From Bacteroidota bacterium (GTDB lineage: Bacteria; Bacteroidota; Bacteroidia; Flavobacteriales; Flavobacteriaceae), in assembly GCA_022601215.1 (NCBI GenBank), contig JAHZIZ010000216.1, positions 1-22,885 on the forward strand: a stretch of DNA of 22,885 nucleotides, given 5' to 3'. The notes under the pieces are model-generated. The model made no database searches and was not told the DNA's origin. It saw only the letters and a list, made by a program, of their open reading frames with translations. Made by a program: the position numbers and the translations under genes. Of this stretch, positions 8,265 to 16,529 are shown one piece after another. Position 1 is the first letter of the stretch; each line of letters opens with the position of its first letter.

Positions 8265-9614
8265 CTATCCTATTTCTTTATACATTAAGTCCAATCCTTC
8301 TCTAATAATCTGTTGATGCGGCTGCTTAGAGACACAAACAAATTCGGTAACAGAGAAATCTTCTGGAGCAACTTCATACATCCCCAGCGCCTCCATGGCG
8401 TCTAGATCTTTCACCATACACGCCTTCAGCATTTGTAATGGAAACATATCTAAGGGAAATACTTCTTCGTAATTACCTGTTACCACAAAAGCACGATGCT
8501 CTCCATTGGTATTGGTATTAAGATCAAATTTTTTCTTCGGAAATAACCATGAGAATGTCAAGGCTCTTGAAGGAGAAATTTTATTAAAAATCGGCTTGTT
8601 CCATCCAAAGAATTCGTAGTCGTTTCCTTCTGGAATCACATTTACTGCATTATCATAATAACCCAAATGTCCTTTAGGAGAAATTTGAGTTCCGCTAAGT
8701 ACATCACCACTTATCACCCTCGAGTTATCTTCAGACAAACCCGAATCGTATACGAAAGTTGAAACCTCAGCGCCAATTTTTGTGGAATAATATTTTGGAG
8801 ATTTTACTGAAGAACCCCCTAAAGAGATGACCCTTTCGGCATTAAAATGACCGGTAAGCAAAAGCCCCCCTATGATCACTAAGTCCTGTGCCGCAACTGT
8901 CCAAACAGTCTCCCCTTTATTTACTGGATCCAATTTATTAATAAGCGTACCTACATTACCCGCTGGGTGAGGTCCTTTAACGCTGTGTACACTTACATCA
9001 GAAAGCCCTGCTAATGGCGAGCTAGTTGCACCAACACCCACGTGAACTTTCCCATTGGTTAATTTACTTAACGCGGTAACCGCAGCTTGAAGCTCCGCTT
9101 CCTTACCAAGAAGTGTAAAATCAAGATCTGCTGCTAATGGTGCCGTAGTATAACCAGAAACGAAAATAGCTTTTGGCGTATTTTCTGGATTGGCAATCAC
9201 ATCGTAGGGACGCTGTTTTATGAATGGCCAACAACCCGCTGCTAAAAGTAAATCTTTAATAGCCTCAGGACTGGCAGAATTAGGATCTAACTTTCCGTGA
9301 TCCTTAAAAGCGTCTTGTTGATCACCTTCAATAGTGATTTTTGTGATGACGCGTTTTGCGCCTCGTTCAATTTCAGAAAGAGTTCCACTTACCGGAGAAA
9401 CAAATTTCATTGTTTCATTGGCTTTGTTAAAAAAAACAACATCACCAGCCTGTAATTTGGCGCCTTCTTTCACAACCATTTTCGGAGTCACAAGGTGAAA
9501 ATCTTGAGGTCTTATGGCGAATGTTCTTGAACGCGGTGCTTTGGAAAGAGTTTTGTCCGCTTCGCCTTTTAAATTAATGGTAAGACCTTTTCTAATCTTA
9601 ATGTCTTTGGACAT
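8265..9614 (-). CDS. nqrA: Na+-translocating NADH:quinone reductase subunit A
   Basis: Cytoplasmic peripheral subunit, first gene of the operon, involved in ubiquinone/menaquinone binding in the complex. The start MSKDIKIRKGLTINLKGEAD and the segments VVKEGAKLQAGDVVFFNKAN, VSPVSGTLSEIERGAKRVI and CWPFIKQRPYD are typical of NqrA. So is the 449-residue length. It has no signal peptide or membrane helix. The ATG at 9614 lies about 55 nt after the predicted transcription start, and the gene diverges from the T9SS plug gene. Confidence 0.97.
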   Translation of the reverse strand: MSKDIKIRKGLTINLKGEADKTLSKAPRSRTFAIRPQDFHLVTPKMVVKEGAKLQAGDVVFFNKANETMKFVSPVSGTLSEIERGAKRVITKITIEGDQQDAFKDHGKLDPNSASPEAIKDLLLAAGCWPFIKQRPYDVIANPENTPKAIFVSGYTTAPLAADLDFTLLGKEAELQAAVTALSKLTNGKVHVGVGATSSPLAGLSDVSVHSVKGPHPAGNVGTLINKLDPVNKGETVWTVAAQDLVIIGGLLLTGHFNAERVISLGGSSVKSPKYYSTKIGAEVSTFVYDSGLSEDNSRVISGDVLSGTQISPKGHLGYYDNAVNVIPEGNDYEFFGWNKPIFNKISPSRALTFSWLFPKKKFDLNTNTNGEHRAFVVTGNYEEVFPLDMFPLQMLKACMVKDLDAMEALGMYEVAPEDFSVTEFVCVSKQPHQQIIREGLDLMYKEIG

Positions 9615-9669
9615 AGGATATTTGTGTTAAAGTTCTCTACAAAACCCAATTAGTTAGTCCCTGGATTTT

Positions 9670-9684
9670 GCGATTGCAAATTTA
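9670..9684 (-). promoter_or_regulatory. Candidate -7 box of the nqr operon promoter
   Basis: On the minus strand TAAATTTG (9684-9677) matches TAnnTTTG exactly. A start near 9671 would give a leader of roughly 57 nt before nqrA. No clear TTTG was found at the -33 distance, so the call rests on the -7 box and on its position in the only long gap upstream of the operon. Confidence 0.45.
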
Positions 9685-9757
9685 CAAACTAAAAGCTGCT
9701 TTTCATAGCGAATTGATAATAATTTTAAGGATGCGGCAACCATAAGGTTTTCCAAAA

Positions 9758-9787
9758 TTTTTTAGGCATAAAATTTGATTACCTTTA
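9758..9787 (+). promoter_or_regulatory. Candidate promoter of the plug/DUF3667/apaG cluster
   Basis: TACCTTTA (9780-9787) is one mismatch from TAnnTTTG, with a weak TTTT at 9758-9761, 18 nt upstream. Transcription would begin near 9792, after the upstream TTG and about 16 nt before the ATG at 9808. This supports the ATG as the real start of the plug gene. Confidence 0.4.
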
Positions 9788-9807
9788 CCGTAAAACAGAA
9801 ACATCGT

Positions 9808-11070
9808 ATGTTAAAAAAGCTTTGCCCTCTATTTTTTTGTTTGGGATTCCTATTACCTACCCACTCACAAATTATTGAAAAAATTGAACCTTACCACATA
9901 CGAACCATACAGTTTAAGGGAAATTCGGATCAGAGTCAGCTACCTATCATCCGACTTGGAGAGCGATTACAATTATCCTTCGACGCAATTAATGCCGAGG
10001 AAGATGACTACTACTACACCATAACGCATCACAACTACGATTGGAGTGAAAGTGACCTTTCAAAAGGTGAATTCCTAGATGGTTTTGACGATGTTCGTAT
10101 TGAAACATACACTAACTCTTTAAATGCCCTACAACTCTACTCTCACTATACCCTAACAATTCCTAATCGTGAAACTAGACGTATAAAAAAAAGCGGGAAT
10201 TATTTATTAAGTATATTCAACGAAGACGGAGAATTGGAATTCACCCGTAAATTCATGATTATGGAACAAGAAGTGTCGGTTCCTGTGGAAATTAAACGAT
10301 CTCGAGACATTTCGTTTATAGATACTAAACAGAGTGTTCAATTCAGTATTAATTCTCCAAACAAACTTCTTATTAATCCTAATAAGAACGTTAAAACTTT
10401 GATCTTAAAAAATAGCAATCTAAAAACAGCTATTAGAAACCTTACACCACAATACACTATTGGAAGCGAACTCATTTATCGCTATGATCAAGAAACTGCC
10501 TTTTGGGCAGGAAATGAATATCTAAATTTTGATAGCAAAGAAACACGAGGTGCTAATAATAGTATTCGCAGAATCGAACTCAATGATCTTTTCGACCACT
10601 ACCTATATACCAATTTAGCAAGAACCGATAGACCGTACACCTATTTTCCGGATATCAATGGAAACTTTGTTGTTCGCACCTTCGGAATTAATGATGATCG
10701 GAATTCAAATATTGAAGCCGAATACATTCGCATGCACTTTAAACTTCAGTATTATGAGGATATAGGAGATAAGGAAATTCACATTTACGGTAATTTCAAC
10801 AACTGGTCTATTGACGAAAGCACCTATATGCAATACGATGAAGCTAGCGATAGTTACACCAATACACGCCTTTTTAAACAAGGGTTTTACAACTATCAAT
10901 ATGTCTTGGTAGATAGAGATGGAACGATAGATCCCGGAGCAATTAGTGGTAATTATTGGCAAACTGAAAACGATTATACTGTGCTAGTATACTACAGAGG
11001 ACCTGGCGAACGATTCGACCGAATTATTGGATATGGAAGAGCCAACTCCAACAACATCAATAACAACTAA
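9808..11070 (+). CDS. Type IX secretion system plug protein (DUF5103)
   Basis: Recognised as the DUF5103 family, whose flavobacterial member was identified as the 'Plug' that seals the periplasmic side of the SprA outer-membrane translocon of T9SS. From the ATG at 9808 it has 420 residues: a signal peptide (MLKKLCPLFFCLGFLLPTHS, then Q) and then a mature all-beta protein. Recognisable stretches are IRTIQFKG near the mature start, HHNYDWS (74-80), a middle region with AFWAGNEY, and IHIYGNFNNWS in the C-terminal domain. It ends in an Asn-rich tail. The frame opens upstream at a TTG (9775), but the 11 extra residues would precede the signal peptide and overlap the predicted promoter. DUF3667 follows after 40 nt. 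Confidence 0.88.
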   Translation: MLKKLCPLFFCLGFLLPTHSQIIEKIEPYHIRTIQFKGNSDQSQLPIIRLGERLQLSFDAINAEEDDYYYTITHHNYDWSESDLSKGEFLDGFDDVRIETYTNSLNALQLYSHYTLTIPNRETRRIKKSGNYLLSIFNEDGELEFTRKFMIMEQEVSVPVEIKRSRDISFIDTKQSVQFSINSPNKLLINPNKNVKTLILKNSNLKTAIRNLTPQYTIGSELIYRYDQETAFWAGNEYLNFDSKETRGANNSIRRIELNDLFDHYLYTNLARTDRPYTYFPDINGNFVVRTFGINDDRNSNIEAEYIRMHFKLQYYEDIGDKEIHIYGNFNNWSIDESTYMQYDEASDSYTNTRLFKQGFYNYQYVLVDRDGTIDPGAISGNYWQTENDYTVLVYYRGPGERFDRIIGYGRANSNNINNN

Positions 11071-11110
11071 TCCTTCTTGCAGCTGTCATGAAGTTTATTA
11101 ACTTTACGAT

Positions 11111-12310
11111 ATGGCTAACCATCTCCCTACTAAAACCAAAGGACGCAAAGCGGCTAGATATCGTGGTGCTAAATGCTTGAATTGCGGAACACCACTCGAT
11201 TTAAGCGATGTGCACTGCTCGTACTGCGGACAACTAAACACCACAAAAAGTCTCTCTCTTACGGATTTCTTAGGTGAGTTTTTAGGAAGTATTATCACAT
11301 ACGATTCAAAATTTAGATACACCTTAAAGGATCTATTATTTCGGCCTGGAGTTATAACAAGAAACTTTGTAAAAGGGCAACGTCTTAAATATGCCAATCC
11401 CTTTCGATTTTTTCTAAGCGTATCTATTATATACTTTCTGCTAAATGGCCTAATCGCTACCATAACAGGAGAGAACAAGGTTTTCAATTTCAATGACAAT
11501 GATCAAAAAGAAGTTTCCTTTGGCCCTACAGGTGATAATGTTAGGGTTTTTAGCACTCCAAATGATTCTATCGAAGTTGATTCGGCGCTCACAAAGGAAG
11601 AAGAAATATTTGATTCCAACGCAAAAAAATATGGTTATCCGACAAAATCTGAATTGGACAGCCTTATAAAAACGGGGATTGACAAAGCCAAAAAGAAAAA
11701 AGAAGAAGGCCCTTCATATAAGGCCATAAGCGAAGATTCATTACAAACTTTGAGTAGAGGCAACAGATGGGCATCTCGCTTAAATTTATATTATGACTTC
11801 CATAATACTACGGAAATAGAGAACCCAAAGCAAGCATTAGATAGCCTCCATCACCCTATAAACAAATGGAATATCTGGGGATACAAAAGAGCCGTAACTA
11901 TGAAGTCAGTAAAGGACAATCCAACTGAATTCCTAACCTACCTTGTAGAAAAAACACCATTTTTTGTATTTTTCTTCACGCCTCTTTATGCATTATTCTT
12001 TTGGCTCATTTACTCCAAAAAGAAGTACACGTATATGGAACATATGATTTTTATCTTCCACCTTTTCAGTTTTATTTTTCTTGCAATGCTTATTGCAATT
12101 ATACCCGACACGCTATTGGGTACTCAAATTTTCAATGGGTTACTTTTCGGGCTCATAGGACCATTTTACTATTATAAAGCTCTTCGAAATTTTTACCAAC
12201 AAAACCGTTTGTTAACTATTATAAAATTCTTATTTTTAAACATGGTATTTTTGATAAGCGCCTCGGTGAGTGCCACTATCTTTTTTACCATAAGCGCGGC
12301 ATTTTATTAA
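11111..12310 (+). CDS. DUF3667 membrane protein with N-terminal zinc ribbon
   Basis: A Bacteroidota family of unknown function. The 399 residues start with a probable zinc ribbon, C22LNC25 ... C36SYC39. The conserved core (about 51-115) reads DFLGEFLGSIITYDSKFRYT, then LLFRPGVITRNFVKGQR and YANPFRFFLSVSIIYFL, the last forming the first membrane helix. A long hydrophilic loop rich in Lys and Glu (about 119-280) separates it from a C-terminal group of three or four helices (283-302, 311-331, about 338-356, 369-394). It lies between the plug gene and apaG (1 nt before apaG), so co-transcription is likely. Zinc binding is inferred from the cysteine spacing. Confidence 0.85.
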   Translation: MANHLPTKTKGRKAARYRGAKCLNCGTPLDLSDVHCSYCGQLNTTKSLSLTDFLGEFLGSIITYDSKFRYTLKDLLFRPGVITRNFVKGQRLKYANPFRFFLSVSIIYFLLNGLIATITGENKVFNFNDNDQKEVSFGPTGDNVRVFSTPNDSIEVDSALTKEEEIFDSNAKKYGYPTKSELDSLIKTGIDKAKKKKEEGPSYKAISEDSLQTLSRGNRWASRLNLYYDFHNTTEIENPKQALDSLHHPINKWNIWGYKRAVTMKSVKDNPTEFLTYLVEKTPFFVFFFTPLYALFFWLIYSKKKYTYMEHMIFIFHLFSFIFLAMLIAIIPDTLLGTQIFNGLLFGLIGPFYYYKALRNFYQQNRLLTIIKFLFLNMVFLISASVSATIFFTISAAFY

Positions 12311-12311
12311 T

Positions 12312-12692
12312 ATGGTTCAACTAGTAACACAAGGAATTAAAGTATCTGTAAGCACTGCTTTCGAAGATGTATTCTATGGACATCAGAAAAGACAGTATGC
12401 CTTTTCTTATGTAGTCACCATCGAGAACAATAGCGATTCTGAGATACAGCTTTTATCTAGGTACTGGCTCATAAAAGATGCACTTAACACCACCGAAATT
12501 GTACAAGGAAAAGGGGTTATAGGGAGGCAACCTATTATTCTACCTAGGGAAAAGCACACCTACAATAGTGGCTGCTTGTTAATGGCGCCTATTGGTAGTA
12601 TGCAAGGTCATTATAACATTGTAAGCTCAAATAAGACACTAAAAATTGGCATTCCTCTCTTTAAGCTGAACGCACCTTTTGTGCTGAATTAA
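12312..12692 (+). CDS. apaG: ApaG family protein
   Basis: A small cytoplasmic beta-sandwich protein. ApaG has been linked to Co2+ resistance/Mg2+ efflux in enterobacteria, but its biochemical role is unsettled. At 126 residues the length fits. The signature GKGVIGRQPIILP (66-78), YNSGCLL (84-90), GSMQGHY (95-101) and the ending IPLFKLNAPFVLN are typical. It begins 1 nt after the DUF3667 stop, so it is likely in the same transcript. Its last 32 nt overlap the end of the convergent DUF6695-like gene, so part of the C-terminus is encoded on both strands. Confidence 0.95.
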   Translation: MVQLVTQGIKVSVSTAFEDVFYGHQKRQYAFSYVVTIENNSDSEIQLLSRYWLIKDALNTTEIVQGKGVIGRQPIILPREKHTYNSGCLLMAPIGSMQGHYNIVSSNKTLKIGIPLFKLNAPFVLN

Positions 12693-13683
12693 AAGCAGCA
12701 AAAGTACCAACTCCCCTCAGTTTAATTTTCCTACCTGCCTGTAACACATGGCAATACTCGCAATGCGAATCATAAGTAAATTGAAAAGGTTTAGTCCGAT
12801 CAAATTCTTCAGAAACATACACCCCGTCATAATCTAACTGAGCAAAATCGTTAAACCGTTTTATTCTGAAATGATATGGCGGAAGATTCACCTCGTTTAA
12901 ACATTGAAACCAAGCATTACTACCCGTACCAGAAAGTTTCTGTGAATCTACAGGGCAATCCACGCCATCTCCGTCTACTCCATAAAGACATATTGGTTTT
13001 TTTTTATCAAAATAATTGGTCAGGTTTTCTTTAAAAGCACTTCCGCTAAATTGCTTGATAACCCCATCAATTACCTCAAAAACAGCACCCATGGAAGCAG
13101 ACTTTTCTACATTTCCTACAGTACTTGGCGTAAACCTCTTGTTAAAAGCAAGTGCCTTCTTAATTTTCTCATCCGAAGTAGCTGCCAGTATGGTATCTGT
13201 TACAAAGCGGGAACAATTACTACCTGTTTTGTCGAATGCTCCGTAAGGAATACTTCCCTTCTGCTGAAGGCCTTTTATATAGGCTTCAGCCTTAAAAAAA
13301 TCGATACTTGTACACACAGAAGCCAATAATCGCCCCTCTCCATGAGTTTTTTCGGGGTGATCCTCTAACCATAATAAAAACTCATCAAGATTTTGAAGAG
13401 TTCTATCTTCAGACATCTTCGCTTGGAAGGGTATTTGCAACTCGGCATCTGTATTTTCACCGCGCACTCTACCATATCCTTTCGGGGTTACATAACGGCC
13501 AAAATCAAAATAGCACGCCTCACCAGTGCTATTATTAATAAGCACCTGAGCGGCATGTCCGGCCTTGATATGCTCTCGGGTACCAAGCCCTACTAGAGGT
13601 AATACCTTACATATCCATTCCTCACTCATGGTGACAAAAGTATCCGGAAAAGCGAGAACAATAAGAGTACCTGTATCTTTCAA
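12661..13683 (-). CDS. DUF6695-like protein, possible permuted papain-fold (NlpC/YiiX-like)
   Basis: I recall this 340-residue protein, without a search, as resembling the DUF6695 family of Bacteroidota. It has no signal peptide or membrane helix. The region AGHAAQVLINNSTGEACYFD (41-60), then FGRYVTP, holds an early His (H43). GSNCSRFVTDTI (154-165) holds a Cys (C157). An early His before a later Cys in a hydrophobic helix is the layout of circularly permuted papain-like folds such as LRAT/YiiX; a catalytic role is inference. The start is TTG, overlapping the stop of the preceding NRDE gene (TTGA), which suggests translational coupling. The first residues (TLIVLAFPDTFV) look family-like, so TTG is preferred over the ATG at 13629. 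The end overlaps apaG by 32 bp. Confidence 0.75.
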   Translation of the reverse strand: MKDTGTLIVLAFPDTFVTMSEEWICKVLPLVGLGTREHIKAGHAAQVLINNSTGEACYFDFGRYVTPKGYGRVRGENTDAELQIPFQAKMSEDRTLQNLDEFLLWLEDHPEKTHGEGRLLASVCTSIDFFKAEAYIKGLQQKGSIPYGAFDKTGSNCSRFVTDTILAATSDEKIKKALAFNKRFTPSTVGNVEKSASMGAVFEVIDGVIKQFSGSAFKENLTNYFDKKKPICLYGVDGDGVDCPVDSQKLSGTGSNAWFQCLNEVNLPPYHFRIKRFNDFAQLDYDGVYVSEEFDRTKPFQFTYDSHCEYCHVLQAGRKIKLRGVGTFAAFNSAQKVRSA

Positions 13684-14384
13684 AATGACAGCATTGTAAT
13701 TATTTCAGTTTGTAAATCTTCGTACCTAAAAGTGGCAAGATCGTTATTTTTTTCTATCTGACTAATACTTTTAGTTCGAACAAACCCCCTATCCATTACT
13801 AAATTAGTTGCCTTATTGCCAATTCCTGCATTTTTATGAAAATTTATCAAGGCCCCCGTTGAAGATGGTAATTGTTTAAAGAGGAAGTCTGAAAACCAAT
13901 CTTCTCGTTGTTTCTTAACTTCGGAAGTATACAATAAGGAAGACGACCAGATACAAGGCTCCAAGGGTTTTTCAATAAAGTGTGACACTTTTCCATCCCA
14001 GACCAACTCAAACAACTGCAATCCTCCTTTCCAATCCAGCATTATTATGGTAAAAGGTTCTATATCTGAAAAATCAAATCCTTTAATCGTCGCCTCTGCA
14101 TTTTCGGCCACCAACAAAGCAGTTACGATTACCCCTCTACTTAGTCGGTAGGAAGTTTTTCTCTCATGTGGCTCAAAGCCACCATTGAGTAGGCATATAA
14201 GACGCTCGCGATTGCTTAAACCTATCCAAGTCCCACCTGCTAAGGCGTCCTTTGGAAATAATAGTTTCGTCCCCTCATTTTCATATACAGCTGGTGGTAA
14301 TGTCTCCCTATTAGGAGCTTCATCTCTATTGGATGTCAATATAAATCCACCATTGGTTTGCGGCATAAAAGTCACTGTACACAT
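13680..14384 (-). CDS. NRDE family protein (TANGO2-like)
   Basis: The 234-residue protein opens with MCTVTF and has the name-giving NRDE motif at 19-22 in LTSNRDEAPNRETLPP, then GGTWIGLSNRERLICLLNGG, all typical of the NRDE/TANGO2 family. Cys2 directly after Met is conserved and could become an N-terminal residue after Met removal, as in Ntn-type enzymes, though this is unproven. The biochemical function of the family is unsettled; the eukaryotic member TANGO2 has been tied to heme or lipid handling. It is first of a two-gene unit, and its TGA overlaps the TTG start of the DUF6695-like gene. Confidence 0.9.
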   Translation of the reverse strand: MCTVTFMPQTNGGFILTSNRDEAPNRETLPPAVYENEGTKLLFPKDALAGGTWIGLSNRERLICLLNGGFEPHERKTSYRLSRGVIVTALLVAENAEATIKGFDFSDIEPFTIIMLDWKGGLQLFELVWDGKVSHFIEKPLEPCIWSSSLLYTSEVKKQREDWFSDFLFKQLPSSTGALINFHKNAGIGNKATNLVMDRGFVRTKSISQIEKNNDLATFRYEDLQTEIITMLSF

Positions 14385-14460
14385 ACCTTATATTTTCTTC
14401 GGAAGTTATAAAAATAGACATTCTTAAAAAATACTGTCTCGCAAATAAAAAATGATCTGA

Positions 14461-14486
14461 TTGGGATTTCATTTTTTGTACCTTTG
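14461..14486 (+). promoter_or_regulatory. Promoter of pruA
   Basis: TACCTTTG (14479-14486) matches TAnnTTTG exactly. A TTG at 14461-14463 lies 15 nt upstream, a short spacer. The start would fall near 14492, giving a leader of about 22 nt before the pruA ATG, with no Shine-Dalgarno sequence. Confidence 0.6.
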
Positions 14487-14514
14487 CCATTCAATTTAAA
14501 AACCTAAAATTACC

Positions 14515-16140
14515 ATGGGAAAAGGATTTTTTGAAGTACCTATCGCAGTGAACGACCCCGTATTAGGATATGCACCTGGGAGTCCAGAACGTGATGCCGT
14601 TGCTAAAACATATAAAGAAATGTATCATAGCACGGTCGATGTACCTTTATACATAAACGGAGAACATATTAAAACGGGAGATACTGCTACAATGTCACCT
14701 CCTCATGATCACCAACACATATTAGGAACCTATCATAAAGCAGAGAAAAAGCATGTTGAAAGTGCTATTTCTAGCGCATTAGAAGGAAGGAAAAAATGGG
14801 CGCAAATGCCGTGGGAGCAACGTGCCGCTATTTTTCTGCGTGCTGCCGAGTTGATCGCAGGTCCATATCGCGCTAAAATAAATGCGGCTACGATGTTAGC
14901 CCAATCAAAAACAGTACACCAAGCAGAAATTGATGCGGCTTGCGAGCTCATCGATTTCTTACGCTTTAATGTACAGTTTATGACAGAAATTTATAGTGAA
15001 CAACCAGAATCTACATCAGGGGCATGGAATCGTTTAGAATATCGTCCATTGGAAGGGTTCATTTACGCTATCACACCCTTTAATTTTACAGCTATTGCAG
15101 CCAACCTACCAGCCAGTGCAGCCTTGATGGGGAATGTTGTTATCTGGAAACCCAGTGATAGTCAAGTATACTCCGCTAAAGTTATTTTGGACATCTTTAA
15201 GGAAGCTGGAGTACCTGCCGGAGTAATCAATATGGTTATGGGAGATCCTGTTATGATCACAAATACCGTGTTAGCAAGTCCAGATTTTAGCGGCTTGCAC
15301 TTTACAGGGTCAACTCATGTATTTAAAGATATTTGGCAAAAAATTGGAACCAACATTCACAACTATAAAACGTATCCTCGAATTGTTGGTGAAACGGGTG
15401 GTAAAGATTTCATAGTGGCTCATAAATCCTCGAATCCAAAACAAGTGGCCACAGCAATTGCTAGAGGCGCATTCGAATTCCAAGGACAGAAATGTAGTGC
15501 AGCAAGTCGTTGTTACATTTCAAAAAGCATTTGGAATGATGTTGAAAAACATTTAAAAGCCGACTTGGCTTCCTTCAAAATGGGATCTCCAGAAGATATG
15601 AGTAACTACATCACTGCGGTGATACATGAAGGGTCATTCGACAAACTAGCGAGTTTTATTGACCAAGCCAAAAAAGACAACAACGCCGAAATTATTGCTG
15701 GTGGTGGCTATGATAAGAGCAAAGGTTATTTTATAGAACCAACTGTTATTAAGACGTCCGATCCTAAATATACCACTATGTGTACCGAACTGTTTGGGCC
15801 AGTAGTGACTATTTATGTATTCGACGACAACACTTGGGAAGAAACACTCCACACCGTTGATGAAACGAGTGAGTATGCATTAACTGGAGCTGTGTTTAGT
15901 GAAGATCGTTATGCTCTGGAAGTAGGGATTAAAATCTTAGAAAATGCAGCTGGAAACTTCTATGTCAATGACAAACCAACAGGAGCAGTTGTTGGACAAC
16001 AACCCTTTGGCGGTGCAAGAGCGAGTGGAACAAATGACAAAGCAGGAAGTAAACTTAACCTATATCGTTGGGTATCTCCTAGAATGATTAAGGAGACCTT
16101 TGTAACTCCAACGGATTACAGATATCCATTTTTAGGATAA
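14515..16140 (+). CDS. pruA: L-glutamate gamma-semialdehyde (1-pyrroline-5-carboxylate) dehydrogenase
   Basis: An aldehyde dehydrogenase of proline catabolism that oxidises glutamate semialdehyde to glutamate with NAD+. The 541 residues are typical of the single-function enzyme; no proline dehydrogenase domain is fused. Visible motifs: N190 in TPFNF (oxyanion), WKPSDS (211-216, cofactor binding), FTGST (263-267), GETGGK with general base E293, and GQKCSAASR with catalytic C327. The conserved FGGARASGTNDKAGS near the C-terminus is typical of P5C dehydrogenases. The gene is monocistronic, with its own promoter and a strong terminator. No proline dehydrogenase gene lies in the window. Confidence 0.97.
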   Translation: MGKGFFEVPIAVNDPVLGYAPGSPERDAVAKTYKEMYHSTVDVPLYINGEHIKTGDTATMSPPHDHQHILGTYHKAEKKHVESAISSALEGRKKWAQMPWEQRAAIFLRAAELIAGPYRAKINAATMLAQSKTVHQAEIDAACELIDFLRFNVQFMTEIYSEQPESTSGAWNRLEYRPLEGFIYAITPFNFTAIAANLPASAALMGNVVIWKPSDSQVYSAKVILDIFKEAGVPAGVINMVMGDPVMITNTVLASPDFSGLHFTGSTHVFKDIWQKIGTNIHNYKTYPRIVGETGGKDFIVAHKSSNPKQVATAIARGAFEFQGQKCSAASRCYISKSIWNDVEKHLKADLASFKMGSPEDMSNYITAVIHEGSFDKLASFIDQAKKDNNAEIIAGGGYDKSKGYFIEPTVIKTSDPKYTTMCTELFGPVVTIYVFDDNTWEETLHTVDETSEYALTGAVFSEDRYALEVGIKILENAAGNFYVNDKPTGAVVGQQPFGGARASGTNDKAGSKLNLYRWVSPRMIKETFVTPTDYRYPFLG

Positions 16141-16158
16141 TCCTCAATGATGATAAGT

Positions 16159-16202
16159 AAAAGCCTTTCAAATGTTCTATTTTTGAAAGGCTTTTCTTTT
16201 TT
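16159..16202 (+). terminator. Intrinsic terminator of pruA
   Basis: Perfect 14-bp stem AAAAGCCTTTCAAA (16159-16172) with TTTGAAAGGCTTTT (16182-16195) around a 9-nt loop, followed by a T-rich tail to about 16202. It begins about 20 nt after the pruA stop. Confidence 0.92.
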
Positions 16203-16529
16203 TAACATTCTCATTATGGCTTGCTGTAAAAGAGGCTACTATAGGTATTTCGAAATCATTTCACTCCAGAAATTTTGACGAAATTGACATATTGATTGCA
16301 TAGGTGCTTCAACAAAATCAACCCGATTATTTAGGTCAGACATTTGGCTGCAGTAATACAAAAACTCTACTTTTTTCTACGGAATGAAGCATTACTCAAA
16401 AATTTATTCAGCCCTTATTTTTGTAGGAAATTTCGTTTTACACAAAAAAAGCTATATTTGATTGGAGGCAAGCGAGAAATAATAGCCAATTGCGACGAGT
16501 GAACCTCCCAGCAAATAGCCGAAAGTGAA
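16203..16529. other. Intergenic region of about 330 bp without a recognised gene
   Basis: AT-rich gap between the pruA terminator and the histidine kinase gene. A small minus-strand ORF crosses its right part and the kinase start but reads as a shadow. Apart from the kinase -7 box at 16453-16460 I see only a GGAGG (16463-16467) with a CCTCC (16504-16508) about 35 nt later, which could pair in the kinase leader. I see no RNA gene. Confidence 0.5.
16453..16460 (+). promoter_or_regulatory. Candidate -7 box for the hybrid histidine kinase gene
   Basis: TATATTTG matches TAnnTTTG exactly. The upstream -33 element is poor (TTTC at 16431-16434, spacer 18). A start near 16466 would leave a leader of about 64 nt to the ATG at 16530. 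Confidence 0.45.

Noticed and set aside
9775..9807. Upstream TTG start adding 11 residues to the T9SS plug protein
   Set aside because: It would put a charged stretch before the signal peptide and overlaps the predicted -7 box; the ATG at 9808 gives a clean signal peptide.
13016..13596. Overlapping plus-strand ORFs opposite the DUF6695-like gene
   Set aside because: They are short, mutually overlapping and antisense to a gene with family-like motifs.
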